Assembly: GCA_937891895.1 (NCBI GenBank)
Contig: CALATN010000129.1
Location: 1 to 42,169 of the forward strand
DNA: 42,169 nt
Source: an uncultured Clostridia bacterium
GTDB taxonomy: Bacteria > Bacillota > Clostridia > Oscillospirales > Ruminococcaceae
Direction: 5' to 3'
The notes under the pieces were generated by a model, which searched no databases, was not told the origin of the DNA, and saw only the letters and a list, made by a program, of their open reading frames with translations. Each line of letters opens with the position of its first letter. Position 1 is the first letter of the stretch. Below, piece after piece: positions 7,636 to 15,017 of this stretch. The position numbers were made by a program, and so were the translations under genes.

Positions 7636-8484
7636 ATGGATTTATGGTTCAGCGAGTCGCATACTCCCGATGTGAAGATGTCAATCCGTGTTGACAGACA
7701 ACTTCACAGCGAGCAGAGCGAGTTTCAGAGAATTGATGTTTTTGAGAGTAAGGAATTCGGACGTTTTCTCACTCTTGACGGGCTGATGATGCTTACCGAA
7801 AAGGACGAGTTCATCTATCACGAAATGATTACTCACGTTGCTATGGCTTCCAATCCCGAAATAAAGAACGTTCTCGTTATCGGAGCGGGTGACGGCGGAA
7901 CTGTCCGCGAGCTTGCACGCTACGCTACGATTGAGCATATAGATATGGTCGAGATTGACGAGCGGGTGGTTGAGGTCAGCAAGGAATTCCTTCAGCAGAC
8001 AGCCTGCCGACTTGACGACCCGAGAGTGAATATCGTGTACGATGACGGCCTGCGTTTTGTACGCCGCAAGGAGAATTGCTATGATTTGATTATCGTTGAC
8101 AGCACTGACCCCTTTGGACCAGGTGAGGGACTTTTCACAAGTGAATTTTACGGCAACTGCTTCAACGCACTTACCGAAAAGGGCATCCTTGTAAATCAGC
8201 ACGAAAGTCCTTACTACGCTGACGATGCTAAGGCTATGCAGCGTGCACACAAGCGTATCAAGGAATTTTTCGACGTGTGCAGGGTATATCAGGCGCACAT
8301 TCCTACCTATCCGTCGGGGCACTGGCTTTTCGGCTTCGCTTCAAAGGCAATTGACCCGCTGACCGCGGATATTGAGAAGTGGAACAGCCTCGGTCTGAAA
8401 ACACGTTACTACAACACCGATTTACACAGGGGTTGTTTTGCGATACCAAACTACGTAAAGGAACTTTTGGAAAACGCAAATTAA
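7636..8484 (+). CDS. speE: Spermidine synthase
   Basis: Transfers the aminopropyl group from decarboxylated S-adenosylmethionine to putrescine. At 282 residues it has the usual length. Motifs in order: an N-terminal beta domain with ERIDVFES-like sequence, MLTEKDEFIYHEMITH, the Rossmann motif VIGAGDGGTVREL, VEIDERVV, and DLIIVDSTDPFGPGEGLF with the active-site Asp and gatekeeping loop. AAAGGA lies 10 bases before the ATG. It works with the speD product and the putrescine made by speA and speB in the same operon. Confidence 0.96.
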   Translation: MDLWFSESHTPDVKMSIRVDRQLHSEQSEFQRIDVFESKEFGRFLTLDGLMMLTEKDEFIYHEMITHVAMASNPEIKNVLVIGAGDGGTVRELARYATIEHIDMVEIDERVVEVSKEFLQQTACRLDDPRVNIVYDDGLRFVRRKENCYDLIIVDSTDPFGPGEGLFTSEFYGNCFNALTEKGILVNQHESPYYADDAKAMQRAHKRIKEFFDVCRVYQAHIPTYPSGHWLFGFASKAIDPLTADIEKWNSLGLKTRYYNTDLHRGCFAIPNYVKELLENAN

Positions 8485-8505
8485 TTCATATAAAGAGGAA
8501 CAACT

Positions 8506-9354
8506 ATGCAAATTGAAAGAAATGCTTTTATCGGCTGTGACTGCGAATACGAGGCGGCGAAAACGGTTATTTTCGGTGCACCCTTCGACAGCACAACCTC
8601 ATACCGCCCGGGCACACGCTTCGGAAGCAAGGCTATCCGCAGCGAAAGCTTCGGCATAGAAACCTACTCACCTTATCAGGACAAGGATTTGCTTGACTAC
8701 AACATCTTTGACGCTGGTGACCATGAGCTTTGCATCGGCAACGTTGATACTGCCCTTGCGCAGATTGAGGAGCTTACTGCGGAAATTCTCGCTGACGGAA
8801 AGCGTCCGTTTATGCTTGGCGGCGAACACTCGGTAACACTGGGTGCGGTTACGGCGGTTTACAACAAATACAAGGATCTGTATATCATACAGTTTGACGC
8901 GCACGCTGATTTGCGTGACGATTATCTTGGGGTAAAGAAATCCCACGCTTGCGTAATGCGCCGCTGTCACGAAATGGTTGGCGACGGCCACATCTACCAG
9001 TTCGGCATAAGAAGCGGCGAGCGTGAAGAGTTTAGGTTCGCGGCTGAACATACGAAGATGAATAAATTGGGCCTCGACGGCATCGAAAAGGCTGTGGAGG
9101 AACTGCAGGGGAAGAACGTGTACCTGACAATTGATATGGACGTTATGGACCCGTCAATTTTCCCGGGTACGGGCACTCCCGAAGCTGGGGGCGTGCAGTT
9201 TATGGAGCTGCTTGAAGCGGTGCTGAAGCTGAAGGGGCTGAATATTGTCGGCGCTGACATCAACGAGCTGTCGCCGCAGTACGACCCGAGCGGCGTGTCA
9301 ACAGCGGTTGCCTGCAAGCTTCTGCGTGAACTTCTGCTGATGTTGGAAGATTAA
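8506..9354 (+). CDS. speB: Agmatinase (ureohydrolase family)
   Basis: Hydrolyses agmatine to putrescine and urea. A 282-residue ureohydrolase with the dinuclear Mn-binding motifs GGEHSVTLG, QFDAHADLRDDY and TIDMDVMDPSIFPGTGTPE. The N-terminal FGAPFDSTTSYRPGTRFG is typical of agmatinases rather than arginases or formiminoglutamases. It follows speE by 21 bases with an AGAGGAAC ribosome binding site. With speA, speD and speE it completes a route from arginine to spermidine that needs no ornithine decarboxylase. Confidence 0.93.
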   Translation: MQIERNAFIGCDCEYEAAKTVIFGAPFDSTTSYRPGTRFGSKAIRSESFGIETYSPYQDKDLLDYNIFDAGDHELCIGNVDTALAQIEELTAEILADGKRPFMLGGEHSVTLGAVTAVYNKYKDLYIIQFDAHADLRDDYLGVKKSHACVMRRCHEMVGDGHIYQFGIRSGEREEFRFAAEHTKMNKLGLDGIEKAVEELQGKNVYLTIDMDVMDPSIFPGTGTPEAGGVQFMELLEAVLKLKGLNIVGADINELSPQYDPSGVSTAVACKLLRELLLMLED

Positions 9355-9372
9355 GGAATAGGGGAAATATGA

Positions 9373-10680
9373 ATGTCGAAAAAACTTCCGTATGAAGACG
9401 GAATGAAATTCGAGGCGGCGGCAGATAACTATACTGCGCTGATAAAGGCCTTTGTGAAGTGGCTGTTGATTGCAACGCTGGTTGGTCTGATTGTGGGACT
9501 GGTTGGTGTTGGTTTTCACCACGCACTCAGCTTTGCAACGGAATTCCGCACAGAAAACAGGGTAATAATATTTACAATGCCTGTTGCGGGCGTGCTTATC
9601 GTGGCAATTTACAAGCTGCTGGGAATGTCAAACGACCCTGGTACAAACTGCATCATCAAGGGTGCACGCGGTGAGGAAAAGGTTTCGCTGAAGCTTGCTC
9701 CGCTGATTTTTGCGGCAACCTTCCTGACTCATTTTTCAGGAGGCTCGGCAGGACGTGAGGGTGCGGCACTTCAGATGGGCGGAAGCCTTGCTTCTCCCGT
9801 TGGAAAAATTCTGAAGCTTGACAAGGAGGACACCGCTACGCTGATTATGTGCGGTATGGCGGCGGGCTTCTCGGCGCTGTTCGGTACACCGATAGCGGCG
9901 GCGGTTTTCGCTGTTGAGGTTGTAATCGTTGCGTCGGCACAGTACGCGGCACTTGTTCCCTGTATGATTTCGGGAATAGCGGCAAGCGTCGTTGCGAGAA
10001 TTTTCGGGGTAAAACCCGAAAGCTTCATCGTTCAGGGCATACCCGCACTTGACGGGAACTCGGGGCTTGACCTTGTACGTGTAGCCGTTCTGGGCATAGG
10101 CTGTGCGGCGGTAAGCGTGCTGTTCTGCGTGGTTATCAAGGCGGCAAAAAAGACTTTTGAAAAATATTTCAAAAATGATTATTTGCAGATTTTAGCAGGC
10201 TCGGCAATTGTAATTCTGCTGACCGTGCTTCTCGGAACAACCGACTACAACGGCGCAGGAATGGACGTTATCGAGCGTGCATTCGAGGGCGAGGCTTCGC
10301 CTGTTGCGTTCCTGCTGAAAATCGGCTTCACGGCGCTTACTCTTGGCGCAGGCTTCAAGGGCGGCGAAATCGTGCCGAGCTTCTTTACGGGAGCAACCTT
10401 TGGCTGCGTGGTAGGCGACCTGCTGGGACTTGACCCAAGCTTCGGTGCGGCGGTTGGTCTGCTGGCGGTTTTCTGCGGCGTAACAAACTGTCCTTTTGCA
10501 ACAATTATTTTAAGTATAGAACTTTTCGGCGCAGGCGGCCTTGCCTACTACGCGCTGGCAATCGCAATCAGCTATATGCTTTCGGGCTACTGGGGACTCT
10601 ACAGCGCACAGCGCTTCGGACAGTCCAAGCTCAAGCCTGTGGGCTACGCTGAAAACGTGAAGAAAGAGAAAGAAAAATGA
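9373..10680 (+). CDS. ClC-family chloride channel/antiporter
   Basis: A 435-residue integral membrane protein with the ClC fold. GGSAGREGAALQ carries the gating-glutamate motif (Glu129), and GGEIVPSFFTGA matches the GxFxP region. The first anion-binding motif, normally GSGIPE, reads GTNCIIKG, so the canonical Ser-Gly-Ile-Pro is lost. It may be a fluoride- or otherwise altered-selectivity member, but that is inference. It ends in a charged EKEKEK tail with no CBS domains, and starts 18 bases after speB with AGGGGAA upstream. Its stop overlaps the next start (ATGA). Confidence 0.88.
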   Translation: MSKKLPYEDGMKFEAAADNYTALIKAFVKWLLIATLVGLIVGLVGVGFHHALSFATEFRTENRVIIFTMPVAGVLIVAIYKLLGMSNDPGTNCIIKGARGEEKVSLKLAPLIFAATFLTHFSGGSAGREGAALQMGGSLASPVGKILKLDKEDTATLIMCGMAAGFSALFGTPIAAAVFAVEVVIVASAQYAALVPCMISGIAASVVARIFGVKPESFIVQGIPALDGNSGLDLVRVAVLGIGCAAVSVLFCVVIKAAKKTFEKYFKNDYLQILAGSAIVILLTVLLGTTDYNGAGMDVIERAFEGEASPVAFLLKIGFTALTLGAGFKGGEIVPSFFTGATFGCVVGDLLGLDPSFGAAVGLLAVFCGVTNCPFATIILSIELFGAGGLAYYALAIAISYMLSGYWGLYSAQRFGQSKLKPVGYAENVKKEKEK

Positions 10681-11114
10681 CGCTTTACACGGCTTTCAAG
10701 GGCAAGAATAATTCATCTTGCTGTCTGCTTGAAAAAATTGACGGGGAAAAGCTGTTCCTGACCAATTCGTTCGGCGGCTTGAAAAGGGATATTGACGGGA
10801 TTGAACAGGAATATGATGCCGTGTATATGTTTGGTCTTGACAAGCGGCTTAAAGATTCGGTTAGGGTTGAGCCGTGTGCTGAAAAAGATGGTGAAACGAT
10901 TTGCACCGAATTTGACACGGCTGAAATTATTGATAAGCTGAAAAAGGAAGGGTTAAAATGTAAACTTGCAGAAATTCCAACGCATTATCTTTGCAACGAG
11001 GCATATTATTATATGCTGAAAAAAATTTGCAGACGAGCGTTGTTCATTCATATACCGCCGCTGAAATATTTCAGCAACGAAATGGCGGAAGTGATTATAA
11101 AAACAATTCAATAA
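10677..11114 (+). CDS. Pyroglutamyl-peptidase-like (C15) short protein
   Basis: A 145-residue protein. Its second half resembles pyroglutamyl peptidase I: IPTHYLCNEAYYYML holds a candidate catalytic Cys (Cys106) and ALFIHIPPL a candidate His (His125), the usual order and approximate spacing. True Pcp enzymes are about 200-215 residues; here the N-terminal half is short and divergent and the catalytic Glu is uncertain (perhaps in VRVEPCAE). It overlaps the ClC gene by four bases (ATGA), so the two are coupled, and lies 25 bases before prfB. It may be a minimal active peptidase or a non-catalytic relative. Confidence 0.65.
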   Translation: MTLYTAFKGKNNSSCCLLEKIDGEKLFLTNSFGGLKRDIDGIEQEYDAVYMFGLDKRLKDSVRVEPCAEKDGETICTEFDTAEIIDKLKKEGLKCKLAEIPTHYLCNEAYYYMLKKICRRALFIHIPPLKYFSNEMAEVIIKTIQ

Positions 11115-11139
11115 ATTTTCTTATACAGGAGGAAACACA

Positions 11140-12264
11140 ATGTTATTACTTGACGAACTCAGAGTTGAGCTTGAAGGATACAGAAAGGATATGAAGGAGC
11201 TTTACACAATCCTCAATATCGACAAGGCTAAGGAAGAAAATGCACAGCTTCAGGAGGAGTCCGCAAAGGAAGGCTTCTGGAACGACATTGAAAATTCCAA
11301 CAAGGTTATGCAGACTATCAAGCACAACGAAAATACAATTGCAAGCTATGACAAGCTCAACGAAAAGCTTGAGGACTGCCTCACAATGATTGAGCTTACT
11401 ATGGAGGAGGAAGAGGACGAGGAAGCTGCCCTCGAAATCAAGCGTGATGCTGACCAGTTTGTTAAGGAGCTGGAAGCAATGAAGCTTACAACTCTCCTCA
11501 CAGGCGAGTATGACAGCAAGAACGCTATCATCACATTCCACGCAGGCGCAGGCGGTACAGAAGCTCAGGACTGGGCACAGATGCTGTTCCGTATGTACAA
11601 TATGTGGGCTGAAAGCCACGGCTACAAGGTTACAACCCTCGACTACCTCGACGGCGATGAAGCTGGTCTGAAGTCCGCTTCTATCCTTATCGAAGGTCTT
11701 AACGCTTACGGCTTTATGAAGTCCGAAACAGGCGTACACCGTCTTGTTCGTATCTCTCCGTTTGACTCATCGGGACGTCGTCAGACTTCCTTTGCTTCTC
11801 TCGAAGTAATGCCTGAAATGGACGACGCTGACCTTAATATCGAAATCCGTCCTGAGGATCTGGAAATCGACTTCTACCGTGCATCAGGTGCAGGCGGACA
11901 GAAGGTCAACAAGACTTCCTCTGCGGTACGTCTTACACATATCCCGACAGGTATCGTTGTATCCTGTCAGACACAGCGAAGCCAGTATCAGAACAAGGAC
12001 TACGCTATGAAGATGCTTGTTTCCAAGCTTGTTGAAATCAAGGAACGTGAACACCTTGAAAAGATTGAGGATATCAAGGGCGTGCAGAAGGAAATCGCAT
12101 GGGGCGCACAGATCCGTTCCTACGTATTCATGCCTTACACACTTGCCAAGGACCACCGTACAGGCCACGAAAACGGCAACATCAGCGCTGTTATGGACGG
12201 CGACCTTGACGGCTTCATCAACGCTTACCTCACAGCACTTTCCCACGGCACACTTCAGAAATAA
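11140..12264 (+). CDS. prfB: Peptide chain release factor 2
   Basis: Recognises UGA and UAA stop codons and triggers peptide release. The 374-residue protein has the SPF recognition tripeptide (206-208) that marks RF2 and the catalytic GGQ (252-254) in GAGGQKVNKTSSAVR. The reading frame is continuous: the in-frame UGA and frameshift site found near codon 25 of prfB in E. coli and B. subtilis is absent. The strong AGGAGG (11126-11131) precedes the ATG. It may be read from the polyamine operon, since it follows by 25 bases with no terminator seen in between. Confidence 0.97.
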   Translation: MLLLDELRVELEGYRKDMKELYTILNIDKAKEENAQLQEESAKEGFWNDIENSNKVMQTIKHNENTIASYDKLNEKLEDCLTMIELTMEEEEDEEAALEIKRDADQFVKELEAMKLTTLLTGEYDSKNAIITFHAGAGGTEAQDWAQMLFRMYNMWAESHGYKVTTLDYLDGDEAGLKSASILIEGLNAYGFMKSETGVHRLVRISPFDSSGRRQTSFASLEVMPEMDDADLNIEIRPEDLEIDFYRASGAGGQKVNKTSSAVRLTHIPTGIVVSCQTQRSQYQNKDYAMKMLVSKLVEIKEREHLEKIEDIKGVQKEIAWGAQIRSYVFMPYTLAKDHRTGHENGNISAVMDGDLDGFINAYLTALSHGTLQK

Positions 12265-12290
12265 TTCGGAGTAACGCAGATATTGTTATT

Positions 12291-12323
12291 TTAAACACGT
12301 TTAATTAAGTTAAACGTGTTTAA
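12291..12323. promoter_or_regulatory. Long perfect palindrome between prfB and the ttcA-like gene
   Basis: TTAAACACGTTTAA (12291-12304), a 5-base loop and its exact complement (12310-12323). Each arm is itself nearly palindromic (TTAAAC/GTTTAA), so it could be a double operator as well as a hairpin. It is AT-rich and lacks a T-run, so a simple terminator is less likely. Confidence 0.65.
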
Positions 12324-12355
12324 TTATGAAATTATGTAGCAACGGAAGGATAATT

Positions 12356-13078
12356 ATGCAGAAGATTTTAGGCTATATGCGTAAGGCAATTCAGGAGTTC
12401 GACCTTATACAGGACGGCGACAGGATTGCCGTGGGAGTTTCGGGGGGCAAGGACAGCCTTGTGCTTCTCCGCGGACTGTTTTTGCTGAAACGCTTTATCG
12501 GTATCGAGTACGACATCGTTGCAATAACCCTTGACCCGCGTTTCGGCGGTACGGACGGGGACTACTCCGCCGTGGACGAAATGTGCAGGGAAATGGGTAT
12601 CGAGTATAAGCTTATCCGCACACACATCGGCGAGATTGTTTTCGATGTGCGTCAGGAAAGCAACCCCTGCAGCCTTTGTGCAAGAATGAGGCGAGGTGCG
12701 CTTCACGATGCGGCAAAGGAAGCGGGCTGCAACAAAATCGCCCTCGGCCACAACTACGAGGACGTGGTCGAAACATTTATTATGAACCTTTTCAACGAGG
12801 GCAGACTTGGTTGTTTTTCGCCGAAAAGCTACCTTTCAAGAAAGGATATCACTATGATACGTCCGCTGGTGCTTGCGCCCGAAAAGGACATCCGCAGCGC
12901 CGCAAACCGCAACAATTTGCAGGTAGTGAAATCAAAATGTCCCGCAGACGGACACACCTCCCGCGAGGCGACGAAGCAGTTTCTTGCCGAGCGTGACAAG
13001 CTTGACAAGGGCTTCTCCGACCGCATTTTCGGGGCAATGCGCCGTGCAGGACTTGACGGCTGGGGCTATAAGGAATAG
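12356..13078 (+). CDS. TtcA-like tRNA 2-thiolation PP-loop ATPase
   Basis: A 240-residue member of the TtcA/TtuA PP-loop family that thiolates tRNA. The ATP loop GVSGGKDS sits at residues 27-34. Cys105 and Cys108 in NPCSLCARMRRG plus Cys195 in SKCPADGH match the three-cysteine ligand set of the TtcA iron-sulfur cluster; the second CxxC is reduced to one Cys. LGHNYEDVVET is a further family motif. I chose the ATG at 12356 because GGAAGGA (12344-12350) is spaced for it. A longer frame from 12326 would run through the palindrome's edge and has no ribosome binding site. A Rho-independent terminator follows. Confidence 0.85.
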   Translation: MQKILGYMRKAIQEFDLIQDGDRIAVGVSGGKDSLVLLRGLFLLKRFIGIEYDIVAITLDPRFGGTDGDYSAVDEMCREMGIEYKLIRTHIGEIVFDVRQESNPCSLCARMRRGALHDAAKEAGCNKIALGHNYEDVVETFIMNLFNEGRLGCFSPKSYLSRKDITMIRPLVLAPEKDIRSAANRNNLQVVKSKCPADGHTSREATKQFLAERDKLDKGFSDRIFGAMRRAGLDGWGYKE

Positions 13079-13265
13079 TGTGGAATGTGGAGTGGGGAGT
13101 TAGGAATTAAACTTTAATTGTTATAAATTCGAGGCGGAAAGGAAACGCAAGCGTTGTCCAATCCGCCTTTTTGTGTTAGCAGGTCACTTACTCTTAACCA
13201 TTGACAGAGAGTGTGGTACAGTAAACAACTCCACTCTCCACTCTCCACACCCCTTACTCTTAACC
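13078..13265. repeat. Imperfect terminal inverted repeats enclosing a terminator
   Basis: A 24-base sequence beginning GTGTGGAATGTGGAGTGGGG (13078-13101) has an inverted partner at 13227-13250 with 20 of 24 positions matching. Inside lie a terminator and the first of two CTTACTCTTAACC copies (13187-13199 and 13253-13265). The element starts on the last base of the ttcA-like stop codon and ends at the stop of the next, opposite gene. It looks like a degenerate miniature element. Confidence 0.6.
13132..13172 (+). terminator. Intrinsic terminator after the ttcA-like gene
   Basis: Stem GGCGGA (13133-13138)/TCCGCC (13162-13167) with an inner AACGC/GCGTT hairpin, followed by TTTTT. Confidence 0.7.
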
Positions 13266-13445
13266 CTTTTCAATGAACTCTTTAAGGCTTCTCAGCTCGT
13301 TGGAAAGAGCGGTATTGATCAGCTTGGACTCAGCGGCAAGCATCTCTCCGTAGGGGTTGCCGCCCGTGTCCTTCTTATCGTGGTAATGATTGCCAAGACG
13401 CTCTAAACGGCTGTCGATTTCCTGAATAATTTTACGGCTGTTCAT
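13260..13445 (-). CDS. Small acidic/basic helical protein, unknown
   Basis: A 61-residue protein with many charged residues and no hydrophobic segment (MNSRKIIQEIDSRLERLG at the N-terminus, NELRSLKEFIEKG at the end), probably helical. A strong ribosome binding site, AAAGGAGAAC, stands 5 bases before the ATG on the minus strand, which is the main reason to call it real. Its stop codon lies in the second CTTACTCTTAACC copy, so the repeat may have fixed its end. No family recognised. Confidence 0.7.
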   Translation of the reverse strand: MNSRKIIQEIDSRLERLGNHYHDKKDTGGNPYGEMLAAESKLINTALSNELRSLKEFIEKG

Positions 13446-13642
13446 AAATGTTCTCCTTTGAATTTATTCAGAAATAGCATTGCCGTAGCGTGCGGAAATA
13501 TTCATTTATCAATCGTTCAATTGTTACTGAAAAATTCGTAACAAAATAAATGTAAACGGTTTATCTTTGTTGGCAATTTAACAAAGTAGGGTTGTTGCAA
13601 ATCAGCTGAATTTGTGTCAAGTGTTGAAAATTTCAAATGCTG
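13446..13642. other. Divergent intergenic region
   Basis: About 200 bases between the small minus-strand gene and the promoter of the surface protein. It holds an inverted repeat GTTAC/GTAAC (about 13526-13545) and AT-rich stretches. I see no gene and no convincing minus-strand promoter. Confidence 0.5.
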
Positions 13643-13671
13643 TTGACATCGCCTTTGAAAAAGAGTACAAT
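13643..13671 (+). promoter_or_regulatory. sigma-A promoter of the surface protein gene
   Basis: TTGACA (13643-13648), 17-base spacer, TACAAT (13666-13671), about 50 bases before the start codon. Confidence 0.75.
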
Positions 13672-13722
13672 AAATATGATAAATATATGTGTAAAATAAA
13701 CAGATAAAGTGAGGAGAATAAG

Positions 13723-14430
13723 ATGAAGAAGATTATTAAAATCGCTATGGCTGCCCTGACAGCTTGTATGGCAGCAGTTGTAATGGCTGTTACGGTTTCC
13801 GCTGAAGTCAAGGACGTTGAGCTTTCAGTTGTAAGAGCAAAAATGGCTCCTGCATGGGGACAGTCGATTACATACACGGGCGATGAATTCGGTATTGCCA
13901 ACATTACAGAAGATACAGAAATCCTTATCGAATACGAAACTGAAGAAGGTCTGATGCCTGATAACGGTCACCACCCTGTTGAGATCATTCTTCAGAACTA
14001 TGTTGTTGAACCACAGATCTGGGCTCAGATTTCTCCGATAGAATTTGATGAAACATCTGCAAAGTTTGCTTATGCAGACCTTGTTGAATTCTACGCTGAC
14101 TACGGCGGAGCTGAAGATTTTACAGACGTAAACAACGTTTGCTTCGGTGCAACAATGGTTGGCGCAAAGGTTACAAAGGTAACAATCACAAACGTTGATG
14201 TTCCTGAGGTTACAACCACAACAACAGCGGCTACAACAGAAGCTACAACAACTGAGGCTGTTACAGAAGCAACAACTGAGGCTACGACAGCTGCAACAAC
14301 AGCTGCTCCTGCTGCTGAAAAGGAAAGCGGCGGTATTCCTATCGTGCTCATCGTTGTAATCACTGTAGTAGTTGCGGTAGCAGTAGTTGTTACACTCATT
14401 ATTATCAAGAGCAAGAGACGTTTCTATTAA
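13723..14430 (+). CDS. Membrane-anchored surface protein with Thr-rich stalk
   Basis: A 235-residue exported protein. A signal peptide covers residues 1-27 (cut near VSA-EVK). A compact, probably beta-rich domain follows (about 28-160), then a Thr/Ala/Glu-rich stalk (about 163-202), a transmembrane helix (about 207-230) and a basic KSKRRFY tail. The ectodomain ends FGATMVGAKVTKVTITNV, a pattern that recalls carbohydrate-binding modules of ruminococci, but I cannot place it in a family. GTGAGGAGAA precedes the ATG. It is monocistronic: own promoter, own terminator. A polysaccharide-binding or surface display role is a guess. Confidence 0.82.
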   Translation: MKKIIKIAMAALTACMAAVVMAVTVSAEVKDVELSVVRAKMAPAWGQSITYTGDEFGIANITEDTEILIEYETEEGLMPDNGHHPVEIILQNYVVEPQIWAQISPIEFDETSAKFAYADLVEFYADYGGAEDFTDVNNVCFGATMVGAKVTKVTITNVDVPEVTTTTTAATTEATTTEAVTEATTEATTAATTAAPAAEKESGGIPIVLIVVITVVVAVAVVVTLIIIKSKRRFY

Positions 14431-14959
14431 TAAAACAAGGGTTGTCGGCACAAAGGCTGACAACCCATTTTTTATCTATAATTTTCTGCACGAAGAATTT
14501 TTCGGGGTACGCCGCACATTTCGGGTGTTCGCCGTTAAGACGGAAAACCGCCTCCGAAAGAGAGGAGAGAAGTCCCGTACCGAGATTTTTTCCAAGCGCT
14601 TCCTTCAGTGTCCAGATGAGGAAAAAAGTTTCATAGGGACAATCACTCAGCTCTGTGTACTCTATTTCCTCAGGCGCAAAAATACGCTTTGCCGCCCTGC
14701 CGTTGTAGGGACGTATAAGCTCAGCGTCAACACCGATTTCGTCCTCGGAAAAAGCACACACAACCAATCCTTTGCAGTGGCTCAGGTTGAAGTGTATCTG
14801 CGGGTAATCGGGGAGAAATGGCTTGCCGTGTTCACCCTTTTCGATACGGTAATTCTCAATCCCGTAATTTTTTTTCAGCAGCTCACCGAGAAAAGCGTGT
14901 GCAATATCGTGCATAGTCACAGCAGAAGCCGCTTCGTCAACAAGTCTGTAATAAATCAT
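14405..14959 (-). CDS. 4'-phosphopantetheinyl transferase, Sfp type
   Basis: Moves phosphopantetheine from CoA to carrier proteins. At 184 residues it is a little short for Sfp enzymes (about 220). Key motifs are HFNLSHC, IGVDAE (Mg ligand Asp and Glu) and WTLKEALGK (the family's WxxKEA). GGAG lies 6 bases before the ATG, right after a terminator hairpin, which leaves no room for a separate promoter. Its 3' end overlaps the convergent surface-protein gene by 26 bases and contains that gene's terminator. No carrier protein or synthase gene is visible in the window. Confidence 0.85.
   Translation of the reverse strand: MIYYRLVDEAASAVTMHDIAHAFLGELLKKNYGIENYRIEKGEHGKPFLPDYPQIHFNLSHCKGLVVCAFSEDEIGVDAELIRPYNGRAAKRIFAPEEIEYTELSDCPYETFFLIWTLKEALGKNLGTGLLSSLSEAVFRLNGEHPKCAAYPEKFFVQKIIDKKWVVSLCADNPCFINRNVSCS
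14438..14474 (+). terminator. Terminator of the surface protein gene
   Basis: GGGTTGTC (14439-14446)/GACAACCC (14459-14466) followed by ATTTTTTAT. It lies inside the 3' coding end of the opposite phosphopantetheinyl transferase gene. Confidence 0.75.
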
Positions 14960-14969
14960 AGTTACTCCG

Positions 14970-15000
14970 AAAAAAGGTACCGAGCTTATGTCGGTACCTT
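14970..15000 (-). terminator. Terminator between the SCP2-like gene and the transferase
   Basis: AAGGTACCGA (14974-14983)/TCGGTACCTT (14991-15000); read on the minus strand the stem is followed by TTTTTT. Transcripts must read through it to reach the phosphopantetheinyl transferase gene. Confidence 0.8.
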
Positions 15001-15017
15001 GAATTATTTTATGTAAA

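Noticed and set aside
11140..11260. Programmed +1 frameshift in prfB
   Set aside because: The region matching the usual site reads straight through with no in-frame UGA.
14387..15016. 209-codon plus-strand frame
   Set aside because: Antisense to the Sfp-type transferase, which carries the IGVDAE and WTLKEA motifs.
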